Shown one piece after another: positions 17,766 through 26,686 of a DNA stretch of 64,000 bases; the stretch's first letter is position 1; each line of letters starts with the position of its first letter. The stretch is taken from contig NZ_JBIRCY010000013.1 in NCBI RefSeq assembly GCF_044326205.1, forward strand, positions 62,001-126,000, in the 5' to 3' direction. The stretch is from Kumtagia sp044326205 (GTDB lineage Bacteria > Pseudomonadota > Alphaproteobacteria > Rhizobiales > Rhizobiaceae). Both the position numbers and the translations under genes were made by a program. The notes beneath the pieces were generated by a model. It saw only the letters and a list, made by a program, of their open reading frames with translations. It made no database searches and had not been told where the DNA came from.

Positions 17766-19229
17766 ATGAATGTTTTCAGGCAGCTTCTGAAAGTTCTCCT
17801 GCTGGTGGCCGGTCTTGCCGTCTCCATGCCGGCGTTTGCCGTCACCGAGACAGAAAACGCGCAGGACCAGCGCGGCCGGCTAGCCATCGTCATCGGCAAT
17901 TCCGACTATGAAAGTGCGCGCTACGAAGATCTTGCCAATGCGTCGAATGACGCCACGCGCCTCTCCGACGCGTTGAAGCGGCTGAATTTCGAGGTGGCGA
18001 CGGGCATCGACATGTCGTCGGCGCAACTCGATGAACTCTTCCGCCGCTACGAGCCCAAGCTCGCCGGCTACAGCGCCGTCCTGATCTTCTATGCGGGGCA
18101 TGGCGTACAGTTCAACGGCGAGAATTATCTTCTGCCGGTCGACGCGCTCGATCCGGAAAGCGTCGGCAAGTTGACCGAACGGGCGGTTAAGCTGAATGAC
18201 GTGATCGCCCGCTTCGCCAGCCGCGACCGCCAGACCTTCATCTTCCTCGACGCCTGCCGCAACAATCCGCTGGGATCCCGCGATCCCGGCGCCGGCAATG
18301 GTCTGGCGCAGGTCGAGGTCGGCGAAAACACCTTCGTCGCCTTCGCCACGCAGCCGGGCAATGTGACGGTGGACGGCGCTGGAACAAATAGCCCATTCAC
18401 CACCGCGCTGCTGCAAAGCCTTGAAATTCCAGGCCTCAGCGTCTCCGACATGATGATCCAGGTGCGCAACGAGACGGAGCGCCTGACGCTCGGCAAGCAG
18501 GTGCCGTGGGATCAATCGAACCTGCGCGAGCAGTTCTATTTCACCGAGCAGCAGGTGATCGATTCGCAGGAACTGAGCGCCACGCTGAACCGAATCCTCG
18601 AAGTGCCGAGCATGAAGGAGAAGCTGCTGGTGCAACTGGCCTCCGCCGACAGCGACCTGCAAAGCACAGTCCTGTTGCTCGGCAAACAACTGCCGAGCGT
18701 GCGCTCGGTGGAGGTCGGCACGGCTGGCCAGCAGGTCGCCAGCTTGGACCTTGGGCCGGATGGAACGCGCAAGACAGTGGCATCCGATATCCAGTCACTT
18801 CTGGTTCTGGGAAAATCCCAGGACGGCGAGGACAAGGCGCCTGCCTTCGACCTAAACCACCGCATCCAGACCGAGCTTTCGCGGGTCGGCTGTTACCGGC
18901 AAACGATCGACGGTGTCTGGGGGCCGGGCTCACGCAAGGCGCTCGGCGAATATCTCCAGCGCACGAAGCAGAACCAGGACGTGCTGGAACCGAATGTCGA
19001 CGTACTCGGCGACCTGTTCCTGCGCTCCGGCCGCATCTGCCGCCAGCCGGTGGCGGCGAAGCCGGTCAAGACCGCGACGATGGAACGGAACTCCGCAAAT
19101 AAATCAAAGGCAAAGGCCACCAGCCAGGCCAGTGGCCGGAAGCAGAAATCGGGCGGGACCGCCCGCAGCAAGCCCGCCGCGCCGCCGCCGGACATAGGCG
19201 CCGGCATCGGCATCGGCGGCGTCTTCTAA
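17766..19229 (+). CDS. Secreted caspase-fold (peptidase C14) protein with C-terminal PG-binding-like domain
   Basis: A 487-residue caspase/metacaspase-fold protein. A signal peptide ends near residue 25 (VAGLAVSMPAFA). The p20-like domain keeps both catalytic positions: His112 in FYAGHGV and Cys164 in FLDACRNNP. Further family motifs are IVIGNSDY at 41-48 and FATQPG. Near the C-terminus, IQTELSRVGCYRQTIDGVWG then PGSRKALGEY matches the PG_binding_1 pattern, so the protein probably docks on peptidoglycan. The end is Lys/Ala/Pro-rich. The ATG at 17766 is preferred because it gives the signal peptide; the frame is open upstream without one. Substrate unknown; family members prefer Arg/Lys. Confidence 0.85.
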   Translation: MNVFRQLLKVLLLVAGLAVSMPAFAVTETENAQDQRGRLAIVIGNSDYESARYEDLANASNDATRLSDALKRLNFEVATGIDMSSAQLDELFRRYEPKLAGYSAVLIFYAGHGVQFNGENYLLPVDALDPESVGKLTERAVKLNDVIARFASRDRQTFIFLDACRNNPLGSRDPGAGNGLAQVEVGENTFVAFATQPGNVTVDGAGTNSPFTTALLQSLEIPGLSVSDMMIQVRNETERLTLGKQVPWDQSNLREQFYFTEQQVIDSQELSATLNRILEVPSMKEKLLVQLASADSDLQSTVLLLGKQLPSVRSVEVGTAGQQVASLDLGPDGTRKTVASDIQSLLVLGKSQDGEDKAPAFDLNHRIQTELSRVGCYRQTIDGVWGPGSRKALGEYLQRTKQNQDVLEPNVDVLGDLFLRSGRICRQPVAAKPVKTATMERNSANKSKAKATSQASGRKQKSGGTARSKPAAPPPDIGAGIGIGGVF

Positions 19230-19743
19230 CCAGACACAACCGCGTCAAGCCCGGAAAACGATTCGATCTCACCGGCTTGCCGCACGCTACCCGCGAGAGG
19301 TGCGTCACGACTTGCCGGGAACCCTCCCGGACCGGCCGAAACGGTCCTCTTGAGCGTCCCGGATTTTCGGCCGGGGCAGATTTGGCCCGACGGGCCGGAC
19401 GGCAAGATCACGGCACAGGGGGCGAACTCGACGGTCCGATCGGCCGTCGGCTCGCCCTTTGCGACCGTCTCGGAAGCGACCCCCGCAGCCTGCAGTCTGG
19501 TCTCGCGACAAACCGGATCTCCCCGACATGCCCGCTTCATGCAGATCGGCATACCGTTGGTGCCCAGCTCCGGGAACCGGTATGCCGGCTATGACATGGA
19601 CGATGGCACGGGATGTTCTGGCGGTCGGCCAGCAAGCATCTCAGGCACATTGCAACCGAGTGCTGGTATGCCGGCTCCTTCCTCGCAGTTCCTTGCAATA
19701 GGCCTTGGCTGCGCCGGCTGTCGCGGCTACCCGCGGTCCATAC
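19230..19743. other. Intergenic, 514 bp, between convergent caspase and lipoprotein genes
   Basis: Frames of 100-170 codons are open here on both strands, but none has a ribosome site, a signal or a recognisable domain. A hairpin at 19329-19347 may end the caspase transcript. Otherwise nothing is seen. The composition stays GC-rich, so a decayed gene is possible. Confidence 0.45.
19329..19352 (+). terminator. Candidate terminator after the caspase gene
   Basis: A perfect 6-bp stem GGACCG/CGGTCC with a 7-nt loop, followed by TCTTG. A second small stem (CCGGGA/TCCCGG) lies just before it. It sits 100 nt past the stop of the upstream plus-strand gene. The short stem and poor U-tract keep this tentative. 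Confidence 0.4.
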
Positions 19744-20103
19744 TCAGCCCCAGCCGCCGCCGCCGGGACCATCACCGCCGCCCCCTCCTCCACCGCCGCC
19801 TCCGCCGCTGCCACCGCCCCCTCCTCCGCCGCCGCCGGGCCCAGAACGCTCACGCGTAGGAGGAGCCTGGACCGGCTGGGAGACGGGCGCTTTGCGGCGG
19901 TACACGCGCTTGCGTACCGGCCCGGCTGTCGGCCCCGCCGCCTCCTGTGACGACAAAGCGGGTTTCCTGGTGGCAGTCGCCGTCGGCTCCAGCTTGCCGT
20001 TGGCATATTTCAACGGCATCAGCATTGTGTCCTCGACGCTGGCACAACTGGCCAACGCGCCGGCTGCCACGCCGATCAAAAGCAAGGTGAAAGGTCTGCG
20101 CAT
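19744..20103 (-). CDS. Small lipoprotein with polyglycine tail
   Basis: A 119-residue predicted lipoprotein: MRRPFTLLLIGVAAGALASC has a lipobox LASC with the acceptor Cys at 20. The middle is basic and Pro-rich (RKRVYRRKAPVSQPVQAPP). The last 30 or so residues are almost all Gly, interrupted by S, D, P and a terminal GGGGWG. The ATG has GGGAG about 9 nt upstream and follows the stop of the caspase/Sel1 gene by 33 nt, so the two probably form an operon. No known family is recognised; the Gly tail is low complexity and could be a flexible tether. Confidence 0.7.
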   Translation of the reverse strand: MRRPFTLLLIGVAAGALASCASVEDTMLMPLKYANGKLEPTATATRKPALSSQEAAGPTAGPVRKRVYRRKAPVSQPVQAPPTRERSGPGGGGGGGGGSGGGGGGGGGGGDGPGGGGWG

Positions 20104-20136
20104 AAAACCGGTCTCCCGTTCAATTCCCGATGCCGC

Positions 20137-22785
20137 TCACAGCATGTCCAGCCGTGGCGTCGATTCGATCCATTCATGCCGGACGATCTCGACATAGAGA
20201 TCGACCGGATCGGACGGCGCCTTGCGGCCGAGTATCTCGGCGGCGGCGGCGCGGACCCGCGGCCCGAGCTTGCCGTCGGCCTCGACGCCCGAGGCCCCCA
20301 GCCGGATCAGCGCGTTCTGCACGTCGGTCACCAGTTGCGCCTTCGGCATCGCGGCAAGCCGCTCGCGGGCGTTCTCAGACGCTTTTCCGGCCTTGCGGGC
20401 AACCGCCATGCCATAAAGCCGCACCGCCTCTTCCGGATCTGCGGCAAGCGACGGCTCGGCGCTGACGATCTCGGCCGCATAGAAAGCGCCCCAGCCGTCG
20501 CCGCGCGCCGCACTTTCACGAAACAGCTTCAGCAGTGCCGCCTGGTCTGTTTTGCCAGCCTTGCGATCCATCAGCGCCATCAGGGTCGCCGCATAGGGAT
20601 GCAGCTTGGTGTTGGCCTCGTCGAAAAGCTGATAGGCCTTCGCCGTATCCTGTTCCACGAAGACGCCGTCGCGGTACATCAGGCCGAGATTGACCTCGCC
20701 CCACACGTCGCCGCGTTCGGCCGATTTCTGGAACATGACGTAGGCGCGCTCGACATCCTTCGGCACCTTGCCGCCGTAGAGATATTCGGCGCCGAGCTGG
20801 TTCAGCGCGTAGGTGTGGCCGGAATCGACCGCCTTGTTCATCAAACCGATGCCGCGCTTGACGTCCTTCTTGATGCCATTGCCCTCCAGCAGCGCCTTGC
20901 CGAGCGAATACTGGCCGTAGGGGTCGCCCTTACGCGCGGCGGCCTCGAACAGCGGGATGGCCTTCTTCGGGTCCAGTTCGACCGCAGCGCCCAATTGATA
21001 AAGCCGGCCGAGGAACTGGCCGGCGCGGACGTGGCCGCCATCGAGCGCGGCGCGCACCATCTTCAGCGCGGCATCGAAATCACCCTTGGCGTAGAGCACG
21101 CGGCCGTATTCGTATTTGAAGCGCGGAATGTCAGGGAAATCGGCAGCAGCCTTGCTGCAGGCGGCGAGCGCCTCGTCGATCTTGATCGAATTCGGCCAGA
21201 CGCCTTCGGTGACGGCCTGAATGTCCAGGGGCTCGGCGGCAAGCCGGTCGCAGGCATTGACCTCGGCATCGATGGCGATGACCACCGGTTTGGCCTCCGG
21301 CGCGGTCACGACCGGATTGAGCACGATCTGCGCCTCGCCATCCGTCTTGTGGATCGCCGGCCGCACCTTGATCTTCGGGATATCCTCGGCCCGCACCAGA
21401 TCGCCGAGCACCAGCATGTCCTGGCCGACGGCCACCTGAGCGGAGGCGTCGCGTGCGTCTACCCGCATCCAGCCGGTGGGCCGGCCGGCGCCGAGCTCCA
21501 GCGTCGGGACAGGTGTGAAGCCGGTTCCGACATCCGAATTCAGCGTAAGTTTGACCGGCACCACCGTCTTGGTGATGCCCACACTCTGGTCATTGGAGGC
21601 GACCACAACCGATGTGTCAGGCTCGTCCGCAATCGACGGGTCGAAGACAATCGCCACCGCGCCCTTGGCGGTCTGGCCGGAATCCGAATTGATCGTGTAG
21701 GGAATGAGTTCCACCGGCTTCTGTCCGGCGTCGGCGGCATAGACGATGTCGCCGATGCGGTTTGCATCGATCGGCGTGCCAGGGCGGATCACCTGATCGT
21801 CGAGCAGCAGGATACCGGAAGCCGGAGCCTTGTCGAAACTCGCCGTCAGCTTCATGCCGCTCGAGGCGATCGGCGACTGGATGTTGAGGTCCACCCGTGT
21901 CGCCGAGGCCGGCGCCCGCACTTCCGTCACGCTTTCGCCAAGCACCAGGATTTCCTGCTCGGAAACGAAATAGAATTGCGAGGTCAGGCTGGAGACGTCC
22001 CACGGGACCTGCCGGCCGCCCGTGCTGTCGATGACCGCCGAGCGGACCATGGTCAGGACTTCGCGCACTTCCTTGTTGGGGCTGAGCACCTTGTCGGCGA
22101 AGGCGCCGGCAAACGGGCTGATGTCGCCGCCGCCATCATAGGCGACCTGCCCAGGCGCAGTCGAATAGACGATCAGTGAACCCTGCTTGGGCGTCAGCGA
22201 GGCGAGGCCCTTGGTGCCGGCAACGTCGATCTTCTTGTCGCCGAGATAATAATACTGGTTGCGGAACGGGTTGTCCCGGCAGGCGTCGAGCACGAGGATC
22301 TGCATGCCCGACGCGGCGCGCATGTATTCGAGCAGATTGTTGACGTTGTAGGTCTCGACCTCCAGATCGTAGGAGGACGACAGACTGGCGTTGACTGGGA
22401 TGATGAAATTCTGGTCGGCGACCTGGACTGCATGGCCCGTGTAATAGAACAGCGCGACATCGCCGTCATTGAGCGTCTGCAGGAATTCCCTGACGGTCTT
22501 TTCCAGACCCACCTTGTCGAGGTTCTCGCCGACGGTGACCTCGAAATTCGCGTCGCTCAAGACCGCGCTGATACGCTCGGCATCGTTCACCGCATTGGGC
22601 AGCTTCGGCAGGGATTCATAGGCGGAATTGCCGATGACCAGGGCAGCGCGGCGCCCCGACACGGCGTTGTCGGCGGCGAAACCCGACGCCGCGGCCAATG
22701 CCGTCGATAGGGCTGCCACCAGGACAAACAGAAGGGCACGGCCGAACGCAGCGGCCGATTCATGCGCGAAAGACAGGAACTTCAT
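20137..22785 (-). CDS. Secreted caspase-fold protein with Sel1-like repeats and PG-binding-like C-terminus
   Basis: 882 residues from the ATG at 22785, which has GAGGTGAT just upstream; a start 18 codons earlier lacks one. A signal sequence (LLFVLVAALSTALAAASGFAA) precedes a caspase domain with His118 in FYYTGHAV and Cys169 in LVLDACRDNPF. A central region of about 300 residues is unassigned. Sel1/TPR-like repeats follow (about 600-790: AIPLFEAAARKGDPYGQYSL, GIGLMNKAVDSGHTYALNQL, YVMFQKSAERGDVWGEVNLG). The final VQNALIRLG...DGKLGPRVRAAA resembles PG_binding_1. Caspase-Sel1 fusions are known but functionally obscure in bacteria. It is paralogous to the caspase at 17766-19229 and leads the small lipoprotein gene. 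Confidence 0.85.
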   Translation of the reverse strand: MKFLSFAHESAAAFGRALLFVLVAALSTALAAASGFAADNAVSGRRAALVIGNSAYESLPKLPNAVNDAERISAVLSDANFEVTVGENLDKVGLEKTVREFLQTLNDGDVALFYYTGHAVQVADQNFIIPVNASLSSSYDLEVETYNVNNLLEYMRAASGMQILVLDACRDNPFRNQYYYLGDKKIDVAGTKGLASLTPKQGSLIVYSTAPGQVAYDGGGDISPFAGAFADKVLSPNKEVREVLTMVRSAVIDSTGGRQVPWDVSSLTSQFYFVSEQEILVLGESVTEVRAPASATRVDLNIQSPIASSGMKLTASFDKAPASGILLLDDQVIRPGTPIDANRIGDIVYAADAGQKPVELIPYTINSDSGQTAKGAVAIVFDPSIADEPDTSVVVASNDQSVGITKTVVPVKLTLNSDVGTGFTPVPTLELGAGRPTGWMRVDARDASAQVAVGQDMLVLGDLVRAEDIPKIKVRPAIHKTDGEAQIVLNPVVTAPEAKPVVIAIDAEVNACDRLAAEPLDIQAVTEGVWPNSIKIDEALAACSKAAADFPDIPRFKYEYGRVLYAKGDFDAALKMVRAALDGGHVRAGQFLGRLYQLGAAVELDPKKAIPLFEAAARKGDPYGQYSLGKALLEGNGIKKDVKRGIGLMNKAVDSGHTYALNQLGAEYLYGGKVPKDVERAYVMFQKSAERGDVWGEVNLGLMYRDGVFVEQDTAKAYQLFDEANTKLHPYAATLMALMDRKAGKTDQAALLKLFRESAARGDGWGAFYAAEIVSAEPSLAADPEEAVRLYGMAVARKAGKASENARERLAAMPKAQLVTDVQNALIRLGASGVEADGKLGPRVRAAAAEILGRKAPSDPVDLYVEIVRHEWIESTPRLDML

Positions 22786-22922
22786 CCGATCACCTCGGCA
22801 AGCCCTCGGAAGTATACGCCCTTCCGAAGGATCGCACAAAGATGATTCAAGACGGTGTCGCGGTTACGCCGGCGCGGTTACGAAACGGTTGGAGCGGTCG
22901 TTCACGACAAAGACGATTGGAC

Positions 22923-22946
22923 TTGATCGTCGGAGCCGACGATCAA
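22923..22946 (-). terminator. Hairpin terminator after rpiB
   Basis: An 11-bp perfect stem (TTGATCGTCGG/CCGACGATCAA) with a minimal loop starts 5 nt past the rpiB stop on the minus strand. The T-tract that follows is weak. It probably separates rpiB from the caspase/Sel1 gene downstream. Confidence 0.55.
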
Positions 22947-22951
22947 CAGAC

Positions 22952-23401
22952 TCAGGCCGGGACGGCCTTCTTCGCATCCAGCCGGTCGATCGCCTCGACA
23001 TTGCCGGCCGACGGCCCCTTCGGGTCGAATTCCGAGGCGAGCCAGGTATCGACGATTGCCTTGGCGAGCTCCGGCCCGATGACGCGGGCGCCCATGGTGA
23101 TGATCTGGGCATTGTTGGACTTTGCCGCGCGCTCGGCTGAATAGGTGTCGTGAGTGAGTGCCGCGCGGATGCCGGGTACCTTGTTGGCCGAGATGCAGAC
23201 GCCAATGCCGGTACCGCAGAACAGGATGCCGCGCTCGAATTTTCCATCGACGATCTCGCGGCCGACCTTGTCGGAGAGATCGGCGTAGAAACCCGACTGG
23301 CTGAGATCGGTCAGTTCGACCTCCGGCTTGGTCTTCAGGTGAGCCGCGATCACATCGAGAAGCGGTTTTCCGGCGCTGTCGGCTCCGATGACGACTTTCA
23401 T
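22952..23401 (-). CDS. rpiB: Ribose-5-phosphate isomerase B
   Basis: Interconverts ribose 5-phosphate and ribulose 5-phosphate, or a related aldose/ketose phosphate pair. The start at 23401 follows AAGGAGAACCCC. The 149 residues match the RpiB/LacAB fold: VVIGADSAG at 3-11, catalytic-type Cys62 in ILFCGTGIGV, ISANKVPGIRAA, and the loop SNNAQIITMGARVIG. In Brucella an RpiB homologue (EryI) serves erythritol breakdown beside a triose-phosphate isomerase, but no such partner is seen here, so the general pentose role is the safer call. It stands alone: 195 bp downstream of the deacetylase gene and followed by a hairpin. Confidence 0.9.
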   Translation of the reverse strand: MKVVIGADSAGKPLLDVIAAHLKTKPEVELTDLSQSGFYADLSDKVGREIVDGKFERGILFCGTGIGVCISANKVPGIRAALTHDTYSAERAAKSNNAQIITMGARVIGPELAKAIVDTWLASEFDPKGPSAGNVEAIDRLDAKKAVPA

Positions 23402-23596
23402 GGGGTTCTCCTTCAATTGCGGGCTCGCGCGCGACGCCGACCGCTTTCCCCTGCGAGATATTCCGGCCGGCACGGCGGTTCAATAGGTTGGGCGGCTGGA
23501 ATTGTCGTCCACCTTAGATTTGTCGCCGCCGGAATGCTGGCGGACAGAGAGGGCAGCTTGGAGGGCCAAGATCACCAAAGCGGAAGGCAGGGGCGG

Positions 23597-24622
23597 TCAC
23601 GCACTTCCTCCAAATCCCATCAGGAACGAGGTCAGATTGTCGCCCAGCGCCTCGCACAAATAACCGCCCTCCTGCACAATCACGGTCGGCAGTTTCAGCT
23701 CGGCAATCACCTCGCCGATGCGGGCAAACCCCGGCGTGGAGACGGACAGCCCGCCGAACGGATCGCCCTCGAAGGCATCAAGCCCGAGCGCCACCACCAG
23801 CGCTTCCGGCGCGAAGGATCTTATGCGGCGGAAGGCAACTGCCAACGCCTGCAAGAAGGCTTCATCGCCGGATTTGCGCGGCAGCGGCAGGTTGAGATTG
23901 TAGCCCAGTCCCGGTCCCTCGCCGCGCTCGTCGGCATGACCCCAGAAGAACGGGTAGAAGCGCACCGGATCGGCGTGGAGCGACACGGTCAGCACGTCGG
24001 GCCGGGCGTAAAAAATGCCCTGCGTGCCGTTGCCGTGATGCAGATCGACGTCGAGGACGGCGACGCGCGCCACCTGTCCGCGCAGGCGCTGAGCGGCGAT
24101 GGCCGAATTGTTGAGGAAGCAGAAGCCGCCGGCGACATCGGCGAAGGCGTGATGCCCCGGCGGGCGGCAGAGCGCGTAGGCGGAACGTTCGCCGGCCAGC
24201 ACGGCGTCGGCGGCGGCTACGGCCGACCAGGCGCTCCAGCAAGCGCTGTCGAACGTTTCGGCCGAGATCGGGCAGGCGGTGTCGGCCATGTGGTATCCGG
24301 CCTGGCCAACGGCGGAGGCCGGATAGGAACCGGTGCGCGCGATCGGGTGGATGTTGGGGATGACCTCCGCCGAAGCGCCCTCTATGCGCTGCCAGCGCAT
24401 ATAAATGTGCTTTAGGAAATCGAGATATTCCGGCGTGTGGATCGCTGCAATCGGCCCGAGGCCGTAGTCGTTCGGCCGCTCGACCGTGCAGCCGGCCCTT
24501 TTTGCGCCCGCCAGCAGGCGCTCGATCCGCTCAGGCTGCTCGGGGTTCGGCTGCGGCGCGCCGCTCGACAGGAAGGCCTTCGGGTCGTGGCGTTTCTGCT
24601 CGGCGGCGTAGAAGGCTTTCAT
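23597..24622 (-). CDS. Histone-deacetylase-family amidohydrolase (acetylpolyamine deacetylase-like)
   Basis: A 341-residue zinc amidohydrolase of the arginase/deacetylase fold. Family motifs are intact: CRPPGHHA at 152-159 (tandem His pair), DVDLHHGNGTQ at 191-201 with zinc ligands Asp193 and His195, ALGLDAFEGDP with the third ligand, and QEGGY near the end. Bacterial members remove acetyl groups from polyamines or small amides. The ATG overlaps the GNAT stop as ATGA, and the aminotransferase precedes that, so three enzymes form one unit. The context suggests a small acetylated amine rather than a protein substrate. Confidence 0.88.
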   Translation of the reverse strand: MKAFYAAEQKRHDPKAFLSSGAPQPNPEQPERIERLLAGAKRAGCTVERPNDYGLGPIAAIHTPEYLDFLKHIYMRWQRIEGASAEVIPNIHPIARTGSYPASAVGQAGYHMADTACPISAETFDSACWSAWSAVAAADAVLAGERSAYALCRPPGHHAFADVAGGFCFLNNSAIAAQRLRGQVARVAVLDVDLHHGNGTQGIFYARPDVLTVSLHADPVRFYPFFWGHADERGEGPGLGYNLNLPLPRKSGDEAFLQALAVAFRRIRSFAPEALVVALGLDAFEGDPFGGLSVSTPGFARIGEVIAELKLPTVIVQEGGYLCEALGDNLTSFLMGFGGSA

Positions 24623-25131
24623 TGAGGCTCCTTCAGCAAGGTCCCACCCGGCGGGCAGTCGGCGGCGGCGAGGTTCAGGAACGCGTCGTCATAGGCCGCA
24701 TGGACTTGCTCAGTATCGGACAGTTTTAGTTCGAGGCGGGTGTAAAAGCCCTGGGCTATAAAATTCTCGGTGTCGACAGAGAGGCGCATGTAGACGCCGC
24801 CACGGTCGCGGACGATCGCCGCGACCCGGCGCAACAGTTTGGCGCCGATTCCAAGGCCGCGAAAACGGTCCTCGACATAAAGGTCCTGGATGTAGACGCC
24901 CGGCCGGCCGAGCCAGGTCGAGAAGCTGGGAAAAAAGAGACACATGCCGGCATATTCGCCGTCGACTTCGGAAATGACAGCCTCGAAATGCGGCGCTGGG
25001 CCAAAACCGTAGTCGATCAGGTCGGCAACCTCGCAGCGCACCTTGTCGAGTTCGTTAACGGTGCGGGCGATGCCGAGCAATGCGGCGTGGATATAAGGCG
25101 CGTCCGCCACGGCGGCGGGGCGGATGGTCAT
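24619..25131 (-). CDS. GNAT-family N-acetyltransferase
   Basis: 170 residues with a single GNAT domain: TIRPAAVADAPYI at the start, YIQDLYVEDRFRGLGIGAKLL as the acetyl-CoA-binding motif A (R-x-x-G-I-G), and FYTRLELKL near the end. The start is uncertain. The ATG at 25131 fits the domain; one at 25161 gives a 10-residue extension close to the aminotransferase stop; neither has a strong ribosome site. It resembles diamine or amino-acid acetyltransferases in layout. It sits between the class III aminotransferase and the deacetylase and overlaps the latter by 4 nt. Confidence 0.82.
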   Translation of the reverse strand: MTIRPAAVADAPYIHAALLGIARTVNELDKVRCEVADLIDYGFGPAPHFEAVISEVDGEYAGMCLFFPSFSTWLGRPGVYIQDLYVEDRFRGLGIGAKLLRRVAAIVRDRGGVYMRLSVDTENFIAQGFYTRLELKLSDTEQVHAAYDDAFLNLAAADCPPGGTLLKEPQ

Positions 25132-25174
25132 GTTTGGCGAGGGGGTTGGCGGGGTACCCATGCGCGATGGCCGC

Positions 25175-26524
25175 TCATCCCTCGACCGGAAGGCCAAGCT
25201 CACGCGCCACCGCCTCGATCGAATCGCCAAGGATCGAAATGATCTCGCCAACCTCCTCCGGCGTGACGATCAGCGGCGGCGCCACCATCGTGTAGTCGCC
25301 CTGCACGCCGCCCTTGACCCGCCGCGAGTAGACGATCAGGCCCCGCGCATAGGCGGCGTCCAGCACGCGCTGGCCGATCTTCCACTCCGCAGGCAGCAGC
25401 GCGGACGTCTCGCGGTCGGCATATTCGACCGCCGTCATCAGGCCCTTGCCGCGCACGTCGGCGATGAAAGGGAACCGACTTGCCAGGCCGCGCAGGCCGT
25501 CCAGCACCAGTTCGCCCATGGCGGCGGCGTTGGCTGTGAGGTCCAGCCGGTCCATCTCGCCCATGATCGCCAGACCGGCGGCGCAGGCCAGCGGATTGCC
25601 GGCGTAGGTGTGGCCGTGCTGGAAACCGCCCATCTTCAGCACCGGCTCGACGATGCGCCCGGGTGCCGCCAGGGCGCCGAGCGGCACGTAGCCGGAGCCG
25701 ATGCCCTTCGACAGCGAGACGATGTCCGGCCGGCAGTTCCAATGATCGCCGCCAAGGAATTTTCCGGTACGGCCGATGCCGCTCATCACCTCGTCGTGGA
25801 TCAGCAGGATGCCGTGGCGGTCGCAGATTTCACGGATGCGGGCGTAGTAGCTGTCTGGCGCCACCAGCGCGCCTGTGGCCGCGCCGCCGATCGGCTCCAT
25901 GATGAAGGCAAGCACTCTTTCCGGCCCCTCGGCCAGAATCCGCTCCTCCAGCATGTCGGCGTAGCGCAGGCCACGTTCCTCCAGCGAAAGGTTGTCGCGG
26001 TCGCGATAGGCGGTCGGCGCCGGCACGGTCGGCATGACGCGCATCTGGTCGGCAAATGTGTCGGTCAAAAGCCCGTCGCCGGTGACGGCCAGCGAGCCAT
26101 AAGTGCCGCCGTGGTAGGACGGCATGCGGGCGATCACTTTCCAGCGGTTGGCCTGGCCGGTGGCGACCGCCCACTGGCGCGCAAGTTTCAAGCAGGACTC
26201 GACGGCCTCTGAGCCGCCCGAGACGAAGAAGATACGATCAAGCCCGCCAGGCATCCGTTCGGCGAGCGTGGTCGCCAGCCGTTCGGCCGGCTCGTTCTCG
26301 AAATGCAGGCGGTAGGCAAAGGTGGTCTTTTCCATCTGCCGGCGCATGGCCTCCAGCACCGCCGGATTGGAATAGCCGAGATTGACGGCGACCGGGCCGC
26401 TGGAGCCATCGATGAAGCGCCGGCCGTCCTCGGTCCACAGATAGATGCCCTCGGCGCGGTCGACCACCGGCCGGCGCAGGCTGGCCAGGTAGAAGAGGTT
26501 TGAGGGACGGGTCTGCTGGTCCAT
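25175..26524 (-). CDS. Class III PLP-dependent aminotransferase
   Basis: 449 residues; the start at 26524 follows AGGAAACTCTC. Fold type I class III features: SGGSEAVESCLKLARQW, YHGGTYGS, IHDEVMSGIGRTG and the PLP lysine in SLSKGIGSGYVPLG, then GGFQHGHTYAGNPLACAA. The family includes omega-amino acid:pyruvate and diamine/polyamine:pyruvate aminotransferases. It is the first gene of a three-gene unit with GNAT and deacetylase enzymes, which points to an amine or diamino acid substrate. The exact substrate cannot be read from the sequence. Confidence 0.88.
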   Translation of the reverse strand: MDQQTRPSNLFYLASLRRPVVDRAEGIYLWTEDGRRFIDGSSGPVAVNLGYSNPAVLEAMRRQMEKTTFAYRLHFENEPAERLATTLAERMPGGLDRIFFVSGGSEAVESCLKLARQWAVATGQANRWKVIARMPSYHGGTYGSLAVTGDGLLTDTFADQMRVMPTVPAPTAYRDRDNLSLEERGLRYADMLEERILAEGPERVLAFIMEPIGGAATGALVAPDSYYARIREICDRHGILLIHDEVMSGIGRTGKFLGGDHWNCRPDIVSLSKGIGSGYVPLGALAAPGRIVEPVLKMGGFQHGHTYAGNPLACAAGLAIMGEMDRLDLTANAAAMGELVLDGLRGLASRFPFIADVRGKGLMTAVEYADRETSALLPAEWKIGQRVLDAAYARGLIVYSRRVKGGVQGDYTMVAPPLIVTPEEVGEIISILGDSIEAVARELGLPVEG

Positions 26525-26642
26525 GAGAGTTTCCTGCGCCGCAAATGGCGGTCTGGGCATGTGTGGTAGCCGAGTTCGTGAGGCGGGTCACTAAGCCAGT
26601 GCTCGGCGCCGAAGGTTGCAGCGCTCTCCGGAGAAGGCCGTG

Positions 26643-26670
26643 GGCCTCGGACGGCCTCGCGTCCGAAGCC
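26643..26670 (-). terminator. Candidate hairpin after the O-methyltransferase gene
   Basis: An inverted repeat TCGGAC/GTCCGA extended by GGC/GCC with one unpaired base on each side and an 8-nt loop. It begins 17 nt past the methyltransferase stop on the minus strand. No U-run follows, so it is a weak call. Confidence 0.35.
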
Positions 26671-26686
26671 AACCATTTAGCCACGA

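Noticed and set aside
19350..19859. 169-codon plus-strand frame overlapping the lipoprotein gene
   Set aside because: Its second half is the antisense of the glycine tail; the opposite strand has a lipobox and ribosome site.
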